A stretch of 64,000 nt of DNA from Chrysomallon squamiferum (lineage: Eukaryota; Mollusca; Gastropoda; Neomphalida; Peltospiridae), in contig CM022669.1 in assembly GCA_012295275.1 (NCBI GenBank), forward strand, positions 17,472,172 to 17,536,171, in the 5' to 3' direction. This document shows positions 46,254 through 57,269 of this stretch, one piece after another (position 1 is the first letter of the stretch; each line of letters starts with the position of its first letter). The position numbers and the translations under genes were made by a program. The notes beneath the pieces are model-generated. The model was given only the letters and a program-made list of their open reading frames with translations. It was not told the DNA's origin and made no database searches.

Positions 46254-46291
46254 ATAATAATAAAAAAAAATGAAGAATTAAATTGAGAGAG

Positions 46292-46368
<77 letters not shown>
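46207..46368. repeat. Poly(A) and GA arrays
   Basis: An uninterrupted run of about 44 A (46207-46250), an AAT/A stretch, and a GA array of about 70 bases (46299-46368). Similar but shorter GA arrays occur at 46555-46583, 46790-46822, 60956-60972 and 61807-61874, all in LicD 3' flanks. Confidence 0.95.
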
Positions 46369-46370
<2 letters not shown>

Positions 46371-46553
46371 CAAAGAGAGATAAAAATTAATAAAAATTAT
46401 AACAGAAAATAAACTTAAAATAATTTAAAAAATAAATAAAATTAAAACAAATAAATATATATACATAAAAAGAAGAACAAATACAGTCAACAGTTCATAA
46501 CCTAAATAACTGTAAAATAAATAAAATAAAATAAAATAAAATAAATAATTTAA

Positions 46554-46584
<31 letters not shown>

Positions 46585-46783
46585 TAAATAAATAAATAAT
46601 GTAAAAAATAAAATAAAATTAATAATAATAATAATAATAATAAGTAAAACAAAACTTTAAATTAATAAATATATATAAACAAGAACAAATACAATCAAGA
46701 CTCAATAACCTAAATAACTGTAAAAATTAAAAATAAAATAAAATGAATAATGAAATAAAAGAAAATAAATTAAAATTAATAAT

Positions 46784-46826
<43 letters not shown>

Positions 46827-46956
46827 TAAAAAATAAAGTAAAAGAGAAAATAAAATTAATAATAATAATAACATGTAAAAAAAAAAAAAATTTAAAAAAT
46901 GAAATAAATTAAAAATAAATAAATAACTATAAATGACAACAAATGATGTCATGAAT

Positions 46957-47165
46957 CCATAATCTAACTTACTGTCCATCACCATTGAAACAACAAATAA
47001 TGAAATTCTTTAATACAAAATTTCGTTCCATGACTTATTATATTAAAACGTTCTGAATATCAGAGTTCTTCAGTTAATAAAACCCGACTATATCATCTCC
47101 TCTTTTTAACACATAATACAGTATAATATTTAGAGACAAATAAACTGCTTATCTTTAAACGTTAA
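46957..47165. repeat. Conserved LicD 3' flank, gene 3 copy
   Basis: About 200 bases from CCATAATCTAAC to the stop codon of gene 3. Near-identical copies lie at about 61151-61362 and 62078-62284. The conservation outside the coding region suggests recent duplication or a shared 3' UTR. Confidence 0.8.
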
Positions 47166-48103
47166 TAACATTGTTTAGGTAGAATTGTCGTTCTAAGTGT
47201 TGTGCTTCCAATTTTTAGAGTCTCTCTAATAAATTTTGAATGAGTTGTTCTATGACGGAAGACAAAAGGGAAAAAATCGTACAACTGACTACAAGGAACG
47301 GAAACAGTCTTTTGTTGTTTGATATTTTTATGCATGTAAGTCACGGTTACGCACTGGTTAACATTATAAAATGTAGTTACCAGTTTTTCTCTTCTACAAG
47401 GTACGGGGAAGTATCTGTTTTCAAAAAAACGTAACTGAATCGGATATATGATGTCCTTTGTGTACACAAACTTTTTCACGCAGCTATGGGAACCGAAAAT
47501 ATGAGTGGAATTTTCCTTGAAGAAAAATATGTCTATGAATGGAAATTTGTAGTTCTTCCGAACTCCTTCAGGAAGATCATTCATGTAAAACTTCCACGTG
47601 CTGTCATCTTCCGAATATACACGATATCCAGGGACGCTTCCAAAAATCCTTTTAAATTTGTCTAAATCTGATGTTACAACGACCACATCGATGTCGTCAT
47701 CCCACGGGGTAATTCCATGATGACGGTACGATCCTAAGAGAGATCCGTCCCACAAAAAGCAAGTCAAGTTAGCTTTGCGACAAGTCTCCATGAATTTATC
47801 AAAAGTAAGAAGCAACATCACTTGATCTTTCAGAGAGACTATGGGGAAGAACTCTCTGAGTTCTGTCTCGTTTATCAAGATTTCTTTGTTTGGAAGATAC
47901 CAAGAGCCCATTGTTTGATTATCTGTCGAGAAAGGAGTCTTTACATCATTTCCTCTTGGAGAATCGTTTCTCTGAGAATGACTGATACTGGGTTGGATAA
48001 CATTCAGGATATCAACATAGTTAACGTGTTGGAAATAGAGGTATCCAGTTAGATATAATAATACAGATATTCCACCAAATATGAATAAACTTGCTTTTCC
48101 CAT
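47162..48103 (-). CDS. LicD/fukutin-type membrane protein, gene 3
   Basis: Intronless, 313 residues; four residues shorter than gene 1 because the stem is SPRGNDVKTPF in place of the KQGNY-type stem. Signal-anchor about 7-24. Class A core: LWDGSLLGSYRHHG, PWDDDIDVVVV with Asp135, 137 and 139 as the DxDxD triad, FIDIFFF, YFPVPCRREKL, end TILPKQCY. It is nearly identical to gene 1 through the catalytic half and to gene 6 along its whole length. A long T-run (A-run on the coding strand) directly precedes the ATG, which might affect initiation. Block A lies about 140-500 bases upstream. Confidence 0.92.
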   Translation of the reverse strand: MGKASLFIFGGISVLLYLTGYLYFQHVNYVDILNVIQPSISHSQRNDSPRGNDVKTPFSTDNQTMGSWYLPNKEILINETELREFFPIVSLKDQVMLLLTFDKFMETCRKANLTCFLWDGSLLGSYRHHGITPWDDDIDVVVVTSDLDKFKRIFGSVPGYRVYSEDDSTWKFYMNDLPEGVRKNYKFPFIDIFFFKENSTHIFGSHSCVKKFVYTKDIIYPIQLRFFENRYFPVPCRREKLVTTFYNVNQCVTVTYMHKNIKQQKTVSVPCSQLYDFFPFVFRHRTTHSKFIRETLKIGSTTLRTTILPKQCY

Positions 48104-51100
48104 TTTTTTTTTGTAGTTCTGATACTTTGATATGAAATAAAACTGAAGATTCCTCGAATTATTGTGTGATAATAGAGAAACAGAAACAGGTATTCTCTCG
48201 AAGATAATTGTGAAATATGTGAAAATATCAGTTATTTCTGTCGCGGCTCTTATTGCGATACCTGGTCGATGTCCTGTGTGATATTTCTAAATATAGAGAA
48301 ATAAATACAAATAAATTAGTCAATCAAACAAGCACATGTATATTTTAAAATAAGAATAAAAGTAAGTAAATTCCGTAAACGCTCAAACCTGTGTTACCTT
48401 GATTATAACCTTTCCTCCACTGACATAGATAAAATATAAGACTGTTCAATAATGATTGGATAGAGCTTACCCGAAACAGCCAATCGTTAGGTAAATATGG
48501 TTAGCTTGATAATCTAATAACGCCAGGTTATTTTATTTATAAATCTTCAGATTTTTTTACCAGCAGATGGTATAATGTAAAACAATCGACCTATTTAGCC
48601 GCTTTCAGAGCAGTACATATTTTCATTTATTTAATTTCCACATATTTATGATTAAAATTGAATAAACAGTTCTGGTAACAGTACACAAGAAAACCTCTTT
48701 TTTTATAAGTGAGCATTTTACATTACATTATATTACCATCAGTAAGGTTTTTCAATAAAAAGTGAATGATGTCTTAAATCAGATATTCAAAAAATCAGTT
48801 ACGTTTTGAAATCAGAATGAATTGCTTTAAAAGTATATATAATGTTTGGATTTCTAATTTTATTTAAAGTTTCAGTTACAGTGACCTAACTTCTTAAGCT
48901 AAATTGTAAAAATAAAATTTCTTCTTGAATATTTACGCTCTTTGATGAGACACTGAAATATCTATCTTCAAGTGAAGTCATGGAATTACTGACTGCAGTC
49001 TATTAAACTGGTACAGATCAGAAATATGGATCGACTTGATTCTGGTATTAAAAACACGGCCAACCACCCGGTATTTGTTTTAAAATACGAAACAGTTTAA
49101 ATTAAAAAAGTTCAATACAGTAAAACATGATAGACATTCGAAACAGCAAGCAGAATACGGTATGTATTTGATCAATACGTGTATTTAATTTTTAATTTTT
49201 AATATTTATATATTTATTTATTTATTTGTTATTATTATTATTTCATATTTTTACTCAAACATTAACTCGGACTGTATGCTTTTCACGTACGTTTGGTAAA
49301 TAGTTATTACACATGAAATGTTATCTTGTAAAATTAAAGCTCTGATTTGCCATTTGTGTGAAAAATCCCAGCTCTTGAGATATTTATATAAGTAGTATTA
49401 TATATGTATGTATGTGTGTATCTTTATGTATGTATCTACGTGGGTATGGATATAGGTGTGTATGTGCGGATATATAAGAAAATGTGTTGTATGTAAATGG
49501 TGTTATGGTTAATATTGTTACAGTTTACAATGTTTAGGGGAACCGGAATAAGGGATATAGTATTATATGACGTCACGAGAGCATGCGTTAGTTTTTGTTC
49601 GTAGCCATTTTTGAAACGAAAACAATTGTTTGGAAACTGAAATGAACTTTATGTTTTAATATTAAAACATAACAGTATGAATGTACGTGTGTATGAGTGC
49701 ATGTCAGTATGGGTGCTTCTCGGTATTGGTGAGTGTATAGTTACATCGGTTCAAAATAGCTGATCATCTCGTAATGTTGACATGTTTATAGAGGACTGTC
49801 AGTATGATAATCCAGTCCTCTACAAACAGTTTTGATCGAAACACTTCACAGAGTTTTAATCTTCAAATGAAAACTATTCTAGTAATATTTTAGGAATGTG
49901 ATTTTCTAACCTTTAGGCATAGACAATACATACTTAAAGTCTGAAAATTAATCATCAAATTAAGTATTTATTAAAATAGAGTCTCATTTCTCACGAAACC
50001 TGAGAAAATACAATTTCCTCTTGAAGATTTGCCCTCTTAGATGATTTTGTTGTTTATAACAAGTCATACTACTAATATACTGACACTTAGCCTTTCAGTG
50101 TGAATCAGTTTCGATCGGCACAATCTGTGATCTTCGCATTTATTTCTTATCGCTGATGCGTAATGCTACATACATTCAGTAGCGTGGTATTGTGTCTACG
50201 AATGGTCATATGAAAAACAACAACTATTCATATATTTTCCCTTTTTAAATTTATTTTTACAATATTTTACCGATAAACTCAGAGTACATGTAATATCTAA
50301 AAATGATAATAAACGATTAAAATACAAAATTAAAACTAAGATTACAGAGTCATCATTAAGACATTCACCGATTCACATCAGTCAGTGCTAAACGATTTTT
50401 CTTCCTCTTCTTTTTACATAAACATTAATTGTAACAAATACAAAATTTGTCTATTTCCAGAAATAAAGGAATATTTTATTCACCAAAACGATTTGTTAAA
50501 TTAAGTATTACATATTCTTAGAAGAACGAAATAGAAAATACGCGATTGTCTCTTTTTTCCATTACCAGCAATGTTTCTGTTCATGAACCTTCCATTAGAC
50601 AGGAAATCTCAGAAACAAAGACTGTCTTAGACCTTAGGACGCCCGAGGTACCTCAAGTTCAGGGTGCCAACAACATTGAAATTAAATTACGTGACAAATA
50701 AGAACAAATGAAAGAATGAACTAAATAAATTTAAATTAGGTTCCGAAGAAGACGTCTGGTTGTATTTTTCTCTATTTTAATAACCCTGTAACAAAAGCCA
50801 TAATGAAATAAATTACAGGTAAGGTAGAAAGTTTGGTGGTGACTTTATTTCTTTAAATAGAGCACATCATGTGGAGTTTTTCTCTTCTAGATATACTTAT
50901 GTATAACATACAGTAAATGTCGTTGTATTCATATTAAATAACAGCCGAAACAGAACAATATTTCTATTTTCTCATGCCTTCACTCTAATGACTAATTCTT
51001 TTAAATAATGACAGTATTTTTATAATTAATTATTTTATTTATAAAGAAGCTAAGGTCCCTTCTTGCAAGGGAAATTACAGCAAATTCCATATTTTATTGC

Positions 51101-51179
51101 AATGATCTCTTTTGAAAATTATTGTTCTATCGGTTTCAGCACTTGACTGGATCATCGACTTTTCCATCTTAAGAAACAA
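48104..51179. other. Spacer between LicD genes 3 and 4
   Basis: Contains the upstream region of gene 3 (block A at about 48240-48600, block B at about 48961-49060) and the first part of the 4.6-kb duplicated unit, which begins near 48365. A candidate promoter-like patch lies at 49545-49640 with a perfect TGACGTCA (49568-49575) and CAAAAATGGCTAC on the minus strand, but no ORF follows. The rest is A+T-rich 3' flank of gene 4. Confidence 0.65.
48240..48600 (-). promoter_or_regulatory. Block A, candidate promoter of LicD gene 3
   Basis: Same element as at 42829-43145. On the minus strand it carries CGATTGGCTGTTTCGG, then TATCCAATCATT, i.e. a pair of opposed CCAAT motifs, and about 50 bases on GGTTATAATCAAGG. 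The ATG of gene 3 is about 300 bases downstream of the TATA-like site. CAGGTATCGCAATAAGAGCC at the proximal end is a possible 5' UTR splice donor. Confidence 0.38.
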
Positions 51180-53010
51180 CTAATAGCATTGTTTAGGGAG
51201 AGAAATTGTTCTCAGTGTTGTGTTTCCAATTTTCAGACTTTCACTAATGTATCCTGATCGAGCTTCGTTCTCACGGAACACAAAAGGGAAGAAATCGTAC
51301 AACTGGCTACAATCAACGGTAACACTCTTTTGTCCTCTGTTCACTTTAGGCAGATAAAACATGGTTATACACTCGTTTATTTTATAATCCATATTTAGCA
51401 ATTTCTCTCTTCTACAAGGTACGGGGGCATATCGGTTTTCAAAAAGACGTAGTTGAAGCGGGTATATGATATCCTTTGTGAACACATACTTTTTTACGCA
51501 TCTATGGGAACCGAAAATATGAGTGGAATTTTCTTTGAAGAAAAATATATCTATGTAGGGAAATTTATAACTGTATCCTACTCCAGCAGGCAGATCCTCC
51601 ATGTAAAACTTCCATGTGGTGTCATGTTTCGAATAAACACGATATCCAGGGACGCTTCCAAAAATCCTTTTTATTTTGTCCAAATCTGATGTTACGATGA
51701 CGACATCGAGGTCGCCATCCCAGGGGATAATTCCATGATGACGGTAAGATCCTAAGATAGATCCGGCCCACAAGAAACAAGTGAGGTTAGCTTTGCGACA
51801 AGTCTCCATGAATTTGTCAAAAGTCAGAACCATCAGTACCTGGTCCTTTGGTGAGAGTATAGGGAAGAACTGTCTAAGTAAAGTATTGTTCATCAAGCGG
51901 TCTTTACTAGGAAGATACCAAGCGCCCATTATTTGCTGATCTTTTGCAAACGGAAACTTTACATAATTTCCCTTCTTCTCAACCGTATTAGATTTTTTTA
52001 TCTCAGAATGGCTGGAATGTTGCTGGATGACACTAACGATGTCAGCAGGCTTTTTGTGCTGGAAATAAAGGTATCCAATTAAGTATAACAATAGGACAAT
52101 TCCACCAATTATAAAATAATTTTCTTTTCTCATTTTCGCTGTTCCTTATATTTCTTAAGTGAAAACTTTGTTGAAATTACTGTTTGTTTGCCTAATTATT
52201 GTGAAACAGTCTTGGATGGAGTAATAGAACAAGTATTCTCTTCACAGTTTCTGCAGTTTCCATTGTTGGGATATGATGCATAAATTCATCGACTCTAGAC
52301 ATTAAATAAATAAATATTCAGTCAGCTAGTTATGATTTGGAAAGTTTTAAATTATGTTTATTACCATAACGATTAAAATATTAGTACATGTAAGATGACT
52401 ATGTGGAAAATCAGAAGTGTAAAATAAAAAAATACTTTTTTTTTTAAAGTTAGACTGTGTTAAGTTAACAACAAAAATCGATTAACTATAAAATATTAAT
52501 TGTGCTCTAAATAAGATTCGTTCAAATAACTATAACCTTTCGATATGAGAATGATTTATTTTCGTATGTATATATAGTTATATTTTCAAATTTTTAATTT
52601 GTTTTAATTAGAATTATTCCATCTTAATTACAATCAGCACTTACCTTTTAGAAGTAAAGTCTAGAAATACGATTTGTTCTTGAAAACGTACGCAATTTGA
52701 CACGTCTGTGATAGTTTTCTCGTACTGATACTACAAATGAAGCTACGTCTGTGTTGAACTGTTACAGATCACAACTTTGTTACCTCTGTACTGTGATATT
52801 AAGAACAGCGCCAGTCCGTATGCCGGCTGTTTTGAACGTATTATTACGCAATATTTCAAGAAACCATAAACCTAAATATTTGAAAAGGTGTCCAACATAT
52901 GTTGTACATTTCATCAATACTGAAGAATGTCACATGATGTAACTAATAATCATCTGTAACAATAGGATTGAGTTTTCCGATTATAATCACAATGAACATC
53001 AAGAATAGAA
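48365..53010. repeat. 4.6-kb segmental duplication, copy 1
   Basis: Carries block A, block B, the TGACGTCA patch and LicD gene 4 with both flanks. It matches 54495-59100 in order and orientation over its whole length with scattered substitutions and small indels; the offset stays near 6.1 kb from end to end. Similarity fades to the right of about 53010 (the GAATATCAAGA/GAACATCAAGA end). Confidence 0.9.
51180..52133 (-). CDS. LicD/fukutin-type membrane protein, gene 4
   Basis: Intronless, 317 residues, class B. Signal-anchor 6-24 (YFIIGGIVLLLYLIGYLYF). The stem differs from class A (SEIKKSNTVEKKGNYVKF). The metal motif reads PWDGDLDVVIV, with Gly140 in place of the middle Asp. FKRP also varies at this position, so the D-x-D-x-D spacing (139, 141, 143) is kept and activity is not excluded. 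Other core segments are as in gene 2: LWAGSILGSYRHHGIIPW, YIDIFFF, YAPVPCRREKLL. The middle of the C-terminal part (NMDYKINECITMFYLPK) is specific to genes 4 and 5. The gene lies inside the 48.37-53.0 kb copy of the 4.6-kb duplication. Confidence 0.92.
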   Translation of the reverse strand: MRKENYFIIGGIVLLLYLIGYLYFQHKKPADIVSVIQQHSSHSEIKKSNTVEKKGNYVKFPFAKDQQIMGAWYLPSKDRLMNNTLLRQFFPILSPKDQVLMVLTFDKFMETCRKANLTCFLWAGSILGSYRHHGIIPWDGDLDVVIVTSDLDKIKRIFGSVPGYRVYSKHDTTWKFYMEDLPAGVGYSYKFPYIDIFFFKENSTHIFGSHRCVKKYVFTKDIIYPLQLRLFENRYAPVPCRREKLLNMDYKINECITMFYLPKVNRGQKSVTVDCSQLYDFFPFVFRENEARSGYISESLKIGNTTLRTISLPKQCY

Positions 53011-53286
53011 AAGGAACAGTATCGGTATATAAAAATGTAGATTAACGAGACTACGTTAAATAAGAAACACAATAGGCTTTTCAATGACATTCAACTGAAA
53101 ACGAAAAATTTAAAGATTTTTTTTTTTAATGTCTGTTTCAGAATGTACTTTCAATTCGTGGATTCTCTGTTCTTATTAACTTTGTTCAGTCACCTAGTAT
53201 TTAATGCCAGATACATTAAAACATTCAGACTTGAGTTATTGTATTTGAGAAGGTTCACGCATGTTTATATGAAAAGAAATACTGAA

Positions 53287-53325
<39 letters not shown>

Positions 53326-53819
53326 TTTTTTTTTTTTTTTTTTTATATTTATTATGCACATTTGCAGATACTCACATATCCGATAGCGTGGAGTCGGATC
53401 GACTTTTTTGTTCCTCAGCCCGTTATCGTCAATCGATACGTTTTACTTGTAAAATTTTATATTATTTAATACAATGATTGACCAATTAAAAGAAGGAGTA
53501 AGAAATCAGAAAATACTAGATTGCAGATTGATGATTAAGACATATACCGATTGACATTAACCAGTACTTCATATATAAAACATTACGGAAACAAATGACA
53601 AATGACTATATTTGCGAAAGAAAAGAAATCTTTTATTTAGAAAAACATACACAAAGCATTTTATTAACCTACGTCGTGCATGAATTACTACATCGGGAGT
53701 GAATTTGCATTAACCTTCCCTTAACACGAATTCACATAAGATGGCTTTTGATAACTAACCGATTTGTACTGCTTTGACGAACTAACAACTGAAAACAAAA
53801 TAAAACCAAAAACCACTTA

Positions 53820-54006
53820 TATATCCATCTTCATGTGAAGTCACGTCATGGAACTGCTGACTACAGTCTATTAAACTGTTAGAAATCGGGAATATGACTC
53901 GATTTGATTCTGATACTAAAAACACAACCAAGCTAATATTTGTAATTTAGATAAAAGAAAGAGTTATAAATGTTCGAAACAGCGATCAGCGTATGCTATG
54001 TATTAC

Positions 54007-54038
<32 letters not shown>

Positions 54039-54492
54039 ATGATTAAGTATGTATATGTTTCACTGTGTACATGTATGTATGTACTTACACATGTAGTTTA
54101 CGATTTTGAATATTCTGTCTGATGTACGTCTGATTAGACTCTGCACGTAGACGATATTCAGGAACGTACTGGCGTAGGAGGACAAAGTCCAATGACGACG
54201 TCAGAAATATCGTCAGATGCCGCTGATGAAACTCCGTATGTATGGCATCCTTTCGCCCGCACTCCGAAGGCGCAGGAATATATGCAGTCCCAATTAGGAC
54301 TATATTTCAGAACCAATTAAACGTAATTAAAAAGTACAATTAGAAAATACAAAACTGCAGGTAGATCATTGAAACATTCATCGTTTTTCACATCTACTAA
54401 TTGAACTCATTCCGTCATGGTCTTCCTGTTTTTACACTACACTACTTCATACAAAACAAATAAGAAATTACTATATTTCCAGTTATATTATA
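53820..54492. repeat. 0.67-kb duplicated segment, copy 1
   Basis: Near-identical to 59865-60545. It starts in block B, passes a TA/TATG microsatellite (about 54008-54032) and a G+C-richer stretch with an open reading frame on the minus strand, and ends with ATTTCCAGTTATATTAT directly at the junction with the 4.6-kb unit. Confidence 0.85.
54089..54299 (-). other. Open, splice-site-flanked segment, copy 1
   Basis: A 211-base stretch, richer in G+C than its surroundings. On the minus strand it follows ATATAG and ends at the strong donor-like GTAAGT. It is open throughout as VLIGTAYIPAPSECGRK, DAIHTEFHQRH, LTSSLDFVLLRQYVPEYR, then AESNQTYIRQNIQNRKLHV. The second copy differs by an in-frame 3-base deletion and a few substitutions and is also open. 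It has no internal Met. I do not recognise the peptide; it may be an internal exon, a transposon relic or chance. A second frame is open for part of the stretch, which weakens the coding case. Confidence 0.3.
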
Positions 54493-54494
54493 TA

Positions 54495-54720
54495 GGTAAA
54501 TTCCGTAAACGTCTCAACCTGTGTTACCTTGATTATAACCTTTCCTCCACTGACATAGATAAAATATAAGACTGTTCAATAATGATTGGATAGAGCTTAC
54601 CCGAAACAGCCAATCGTTATGTAAATATGGTTAGCTTGATAATCTAATAACGCCAGGTTATTTTATCTATAAATCTTCAGATTTATAACAGCAGATGGTA
54701 TAATGTAAAACAATCGAGCT
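54495..54720 (-). promoter_or_regulatory. Block A fragment without adjacent gene
   Basis: Begins abruptly at the duplication junction near 54493 and lacks the proximal part of block A (the GTATCGC/CCGCGAC end). Both CCAAT motifs and the TATA-like site remain. The nearest LicD start on this strand is gene 4, about 2.4 kb away, so this is probably a duplicated remnant. Confidence 0.3.
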
Positions 54721-57269
54721 TTTTAGCCGCTTTCAGAGCAGTACATATTTTCATTTATTTAATTTCCACATATTTATGATTAAAGTTGAATAAACAATTC
54801 TGGTACCAGTACACAAGAAAACCTCTTTTTCATAAGTGAGCATTTTACATTACATTATATTACCATCAGTAACGTTTTTCAATAAAAAGTGAATTATGTC
54901 TTAAATCAGATATTCAAAAAATCAATTACGTTTTGAAATCAGAATGAATTGCTTTAAAAGTATATATAATTTTTGGATTTCTAATGTTATTTAAAGTTTC
55001 AGTTACAGTGACCTAACTTCTTAAGCTAAATTGTAAAAATAATATTTCTTGTTGACTATTTATGCTCTTTGATGAGACACTGAAACATCCATCTTCAAGT
55101 GAAGTCATGGAATTACTGACTGCAATCTATTAAACTGCTACAGATCAGAAATATGGATCGATTTGATTCTGGTATTAAAAACCACCCGGTATTTGTTTTA
55201 AAATACAAAACTTAATTTTGATAAAAAAAAAAGAGTTCAATACAGTAAAAAGCGATAGACATTCGAAAGACCGAGCAGAATGTGGTATGTATTTGATCAA
55301 TACGTGTATTTAATTATAAATTTTTATTTATTTATTTATTTATTTATCTATTTATTTATTATTATTATTTCATATTTTTACTCAAACATTAACTCGGACT
55401 GTATGCTTTTCACGTACGTTTGGTAAATAGTTATTACACATGAAATGTTATCTTGTAAAATTAAAGCTCTGATTTGTCATTTGTGTGAAAAATCCCAACT
55501 CTTGAGATATTTATATAAGTAGTATTATATATGTATGTATGTATCTACGTAGGTATGGATATAGGTGTGTATGTGCGGATATATATGATATGTGTTGTAT
55601 GTACATGGTGTTATGGTTAATATTGTTACAGTTTACAATGTTTAGGGGAACCGCAATAAGGGATATAGTAGTATATGACGTCACGAGAGCATGCGTTAGT
55701 TTTTGTTCGTAGCCATTTTTGAAACGAAATAAATTGTTTGGAAACTGAAATGAACTTTATGTTTTAATGTTAAAACATAATAGTATGAATGTACGTGTGT
55801 ATGAGTGCATGTCAGTATGGGTGCTTCTCGGTATTGGTGAGTGTGTATTCAAAATAGTTGATCCACTCGTAATGTTGACATGTTTATAGAGGACTGTCAG
55901 TATGATAATCCAGTTCTCTACAAACAGTCTTGATCGAAACACTTCACAGAGTTTTAATCTTCAAATGAAAACTATTCTAGTAATATTTTAGGAATGTGAT
56001 TTTCTAACCTTTAGGCATAGACAATACATATTTAATGTCTGAAAATGAATCATCAAATTAAGTATTTATTAAAATAACGTCCCATTTCTCACGAAACCTG
56101 AGAAAATACAATTTCCTCTTGAAGATTTGCCCTCTTAGATGATTTTGTTGTTTATAAAAAGTCATACTACTAATATACTGACACTTAGCCTTTCAGTGTG
56201 AATCAGTTTCGATCGGCACAATCTGTGATCTTCGCATTTATTTCTTATCGCTGATGCGTAATGCTAGATACATTCAGTAGCGTTGTATTGTGTCTACGAA
56301 TGGTCATATCAAAAACAACAACTATTCATATATTTTCCCTTTTTAAATTTATTTTTACAATATTTTACCGATAAACTCAGAGTACATGTAATATCTAAAA
56401 ATGATAATAAACGATTAAAATACAAAATTAAAACTAAGATTACAGAGTCATCATTAAGACATTCACATCAGTCAGTGCTGAACGATTTTTCTTCCTCTTC
56501 TTTTTACATAAACATTAATTGTAACAAATACCAAATTTGTCTATTTCCAGAAATAAAGGAATATTTTATTCACCAAAACGATTTGTTAAATTAAGTATTA
56601 CATATTCTTAGAAGAACGAAATAGAAAATACGCGATTGTCTTTTTTTTCCATTACCAGCAATATTTCTGTTCATGAACCTTCCATTAGACAGGAAATCAC
56701 AGAAACAAAGACTCTCTTAGACCTTAGGACGTCCGAGGTACCTCAAGTTCAGGGTGCCAACAACATAGAAATTAAATTACGTGACAAATAAGAACAAATG
56801 AAAGAATGAACTAAATAAATTAAAATTATGTTCCGAAGAAGACGTCTGGTTGTATTTTTCTCTATTTTAATAACCCTGTAACAAAAGCCATAATGAAATA
56901 AATTACAGGTAAGGTAGAAAGTTTGGTGATGACTTTATTTCTTTAAATAGTGCACATCATGTGGAGTTTTTCTCTTCTAGATATACTTATGTATAACATA
57001 CAGTAAATGTCGTTGTATTCATATTAAATAACAGCCGAAACAGAACAATCTTTCTATTTTCTCATGCCTTCACTCTAATGACTAATTCTTTTTAATAATG
57101 ACAATATTTTTATAATTATTCATTTTAGTTATAAAGAAGCTAAGGTCCCTTCTTGCAAGGGAAGTTACAGCAAATTCCATATTTTATTGCAATGATCTCT
57201 TTTGAAAATTATTGTTCTATCGGTTTCAGCACTTGACTGGATCATCGACTTTTCCATCTTAAGAAACAA

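Larger units (their letters stand above)
42727..47161. other. Spacer between LicD genes 2 and 3
   Basis: No gene seen. Next to gene 2 is block A (about 42829-43145). Further on: a GAAT run (about 43983-44003), a G+C-richer patch at about 44140-44240 with imperfect repeats of GTGACTGTCC and GTAGTTGTCC, an AAT array (about 45377-45431), and the 3'-flank unit of gene 3. That unit (about 46000-47161) contains an A-run (46207-46250), long GA arrays (46299-46368, 46555-46583, 46790-46822) and a conserved last 200 bases (46957-47161) shared with gene 6. Confidence 0.65.
52134..57269. other. Spacer between LicD genes 4 and 5
   Basis: Left to right: 5' flank of gene 4 with block B (about 52725-52815); an ATT array plus T-run (about 53291-53343); a segment shared with 59.9-60.5 kb (53820-54492) that contains an open, splice-site-flanked stretch (54089-54299, minus); a sharp junction near 54493 where the second copy of the 4.6-kb unit starts with a block A fragment; then block B, the TGACGTCA patch (55676-55683) and the 3' flank of gene 5. 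Confidence 0.65.

Noticed and set aside
53143-53469. 108-codon frame
   Set aside because: The middle is an ATT array plus T-run. No conservation in other copies of the unit.
56283-56594. 103-codon frame in the second duplicated unit
   Set aside because: It needs a non-ATG start, is rich in A+T codons, and the first unit does not clearly preserve it.
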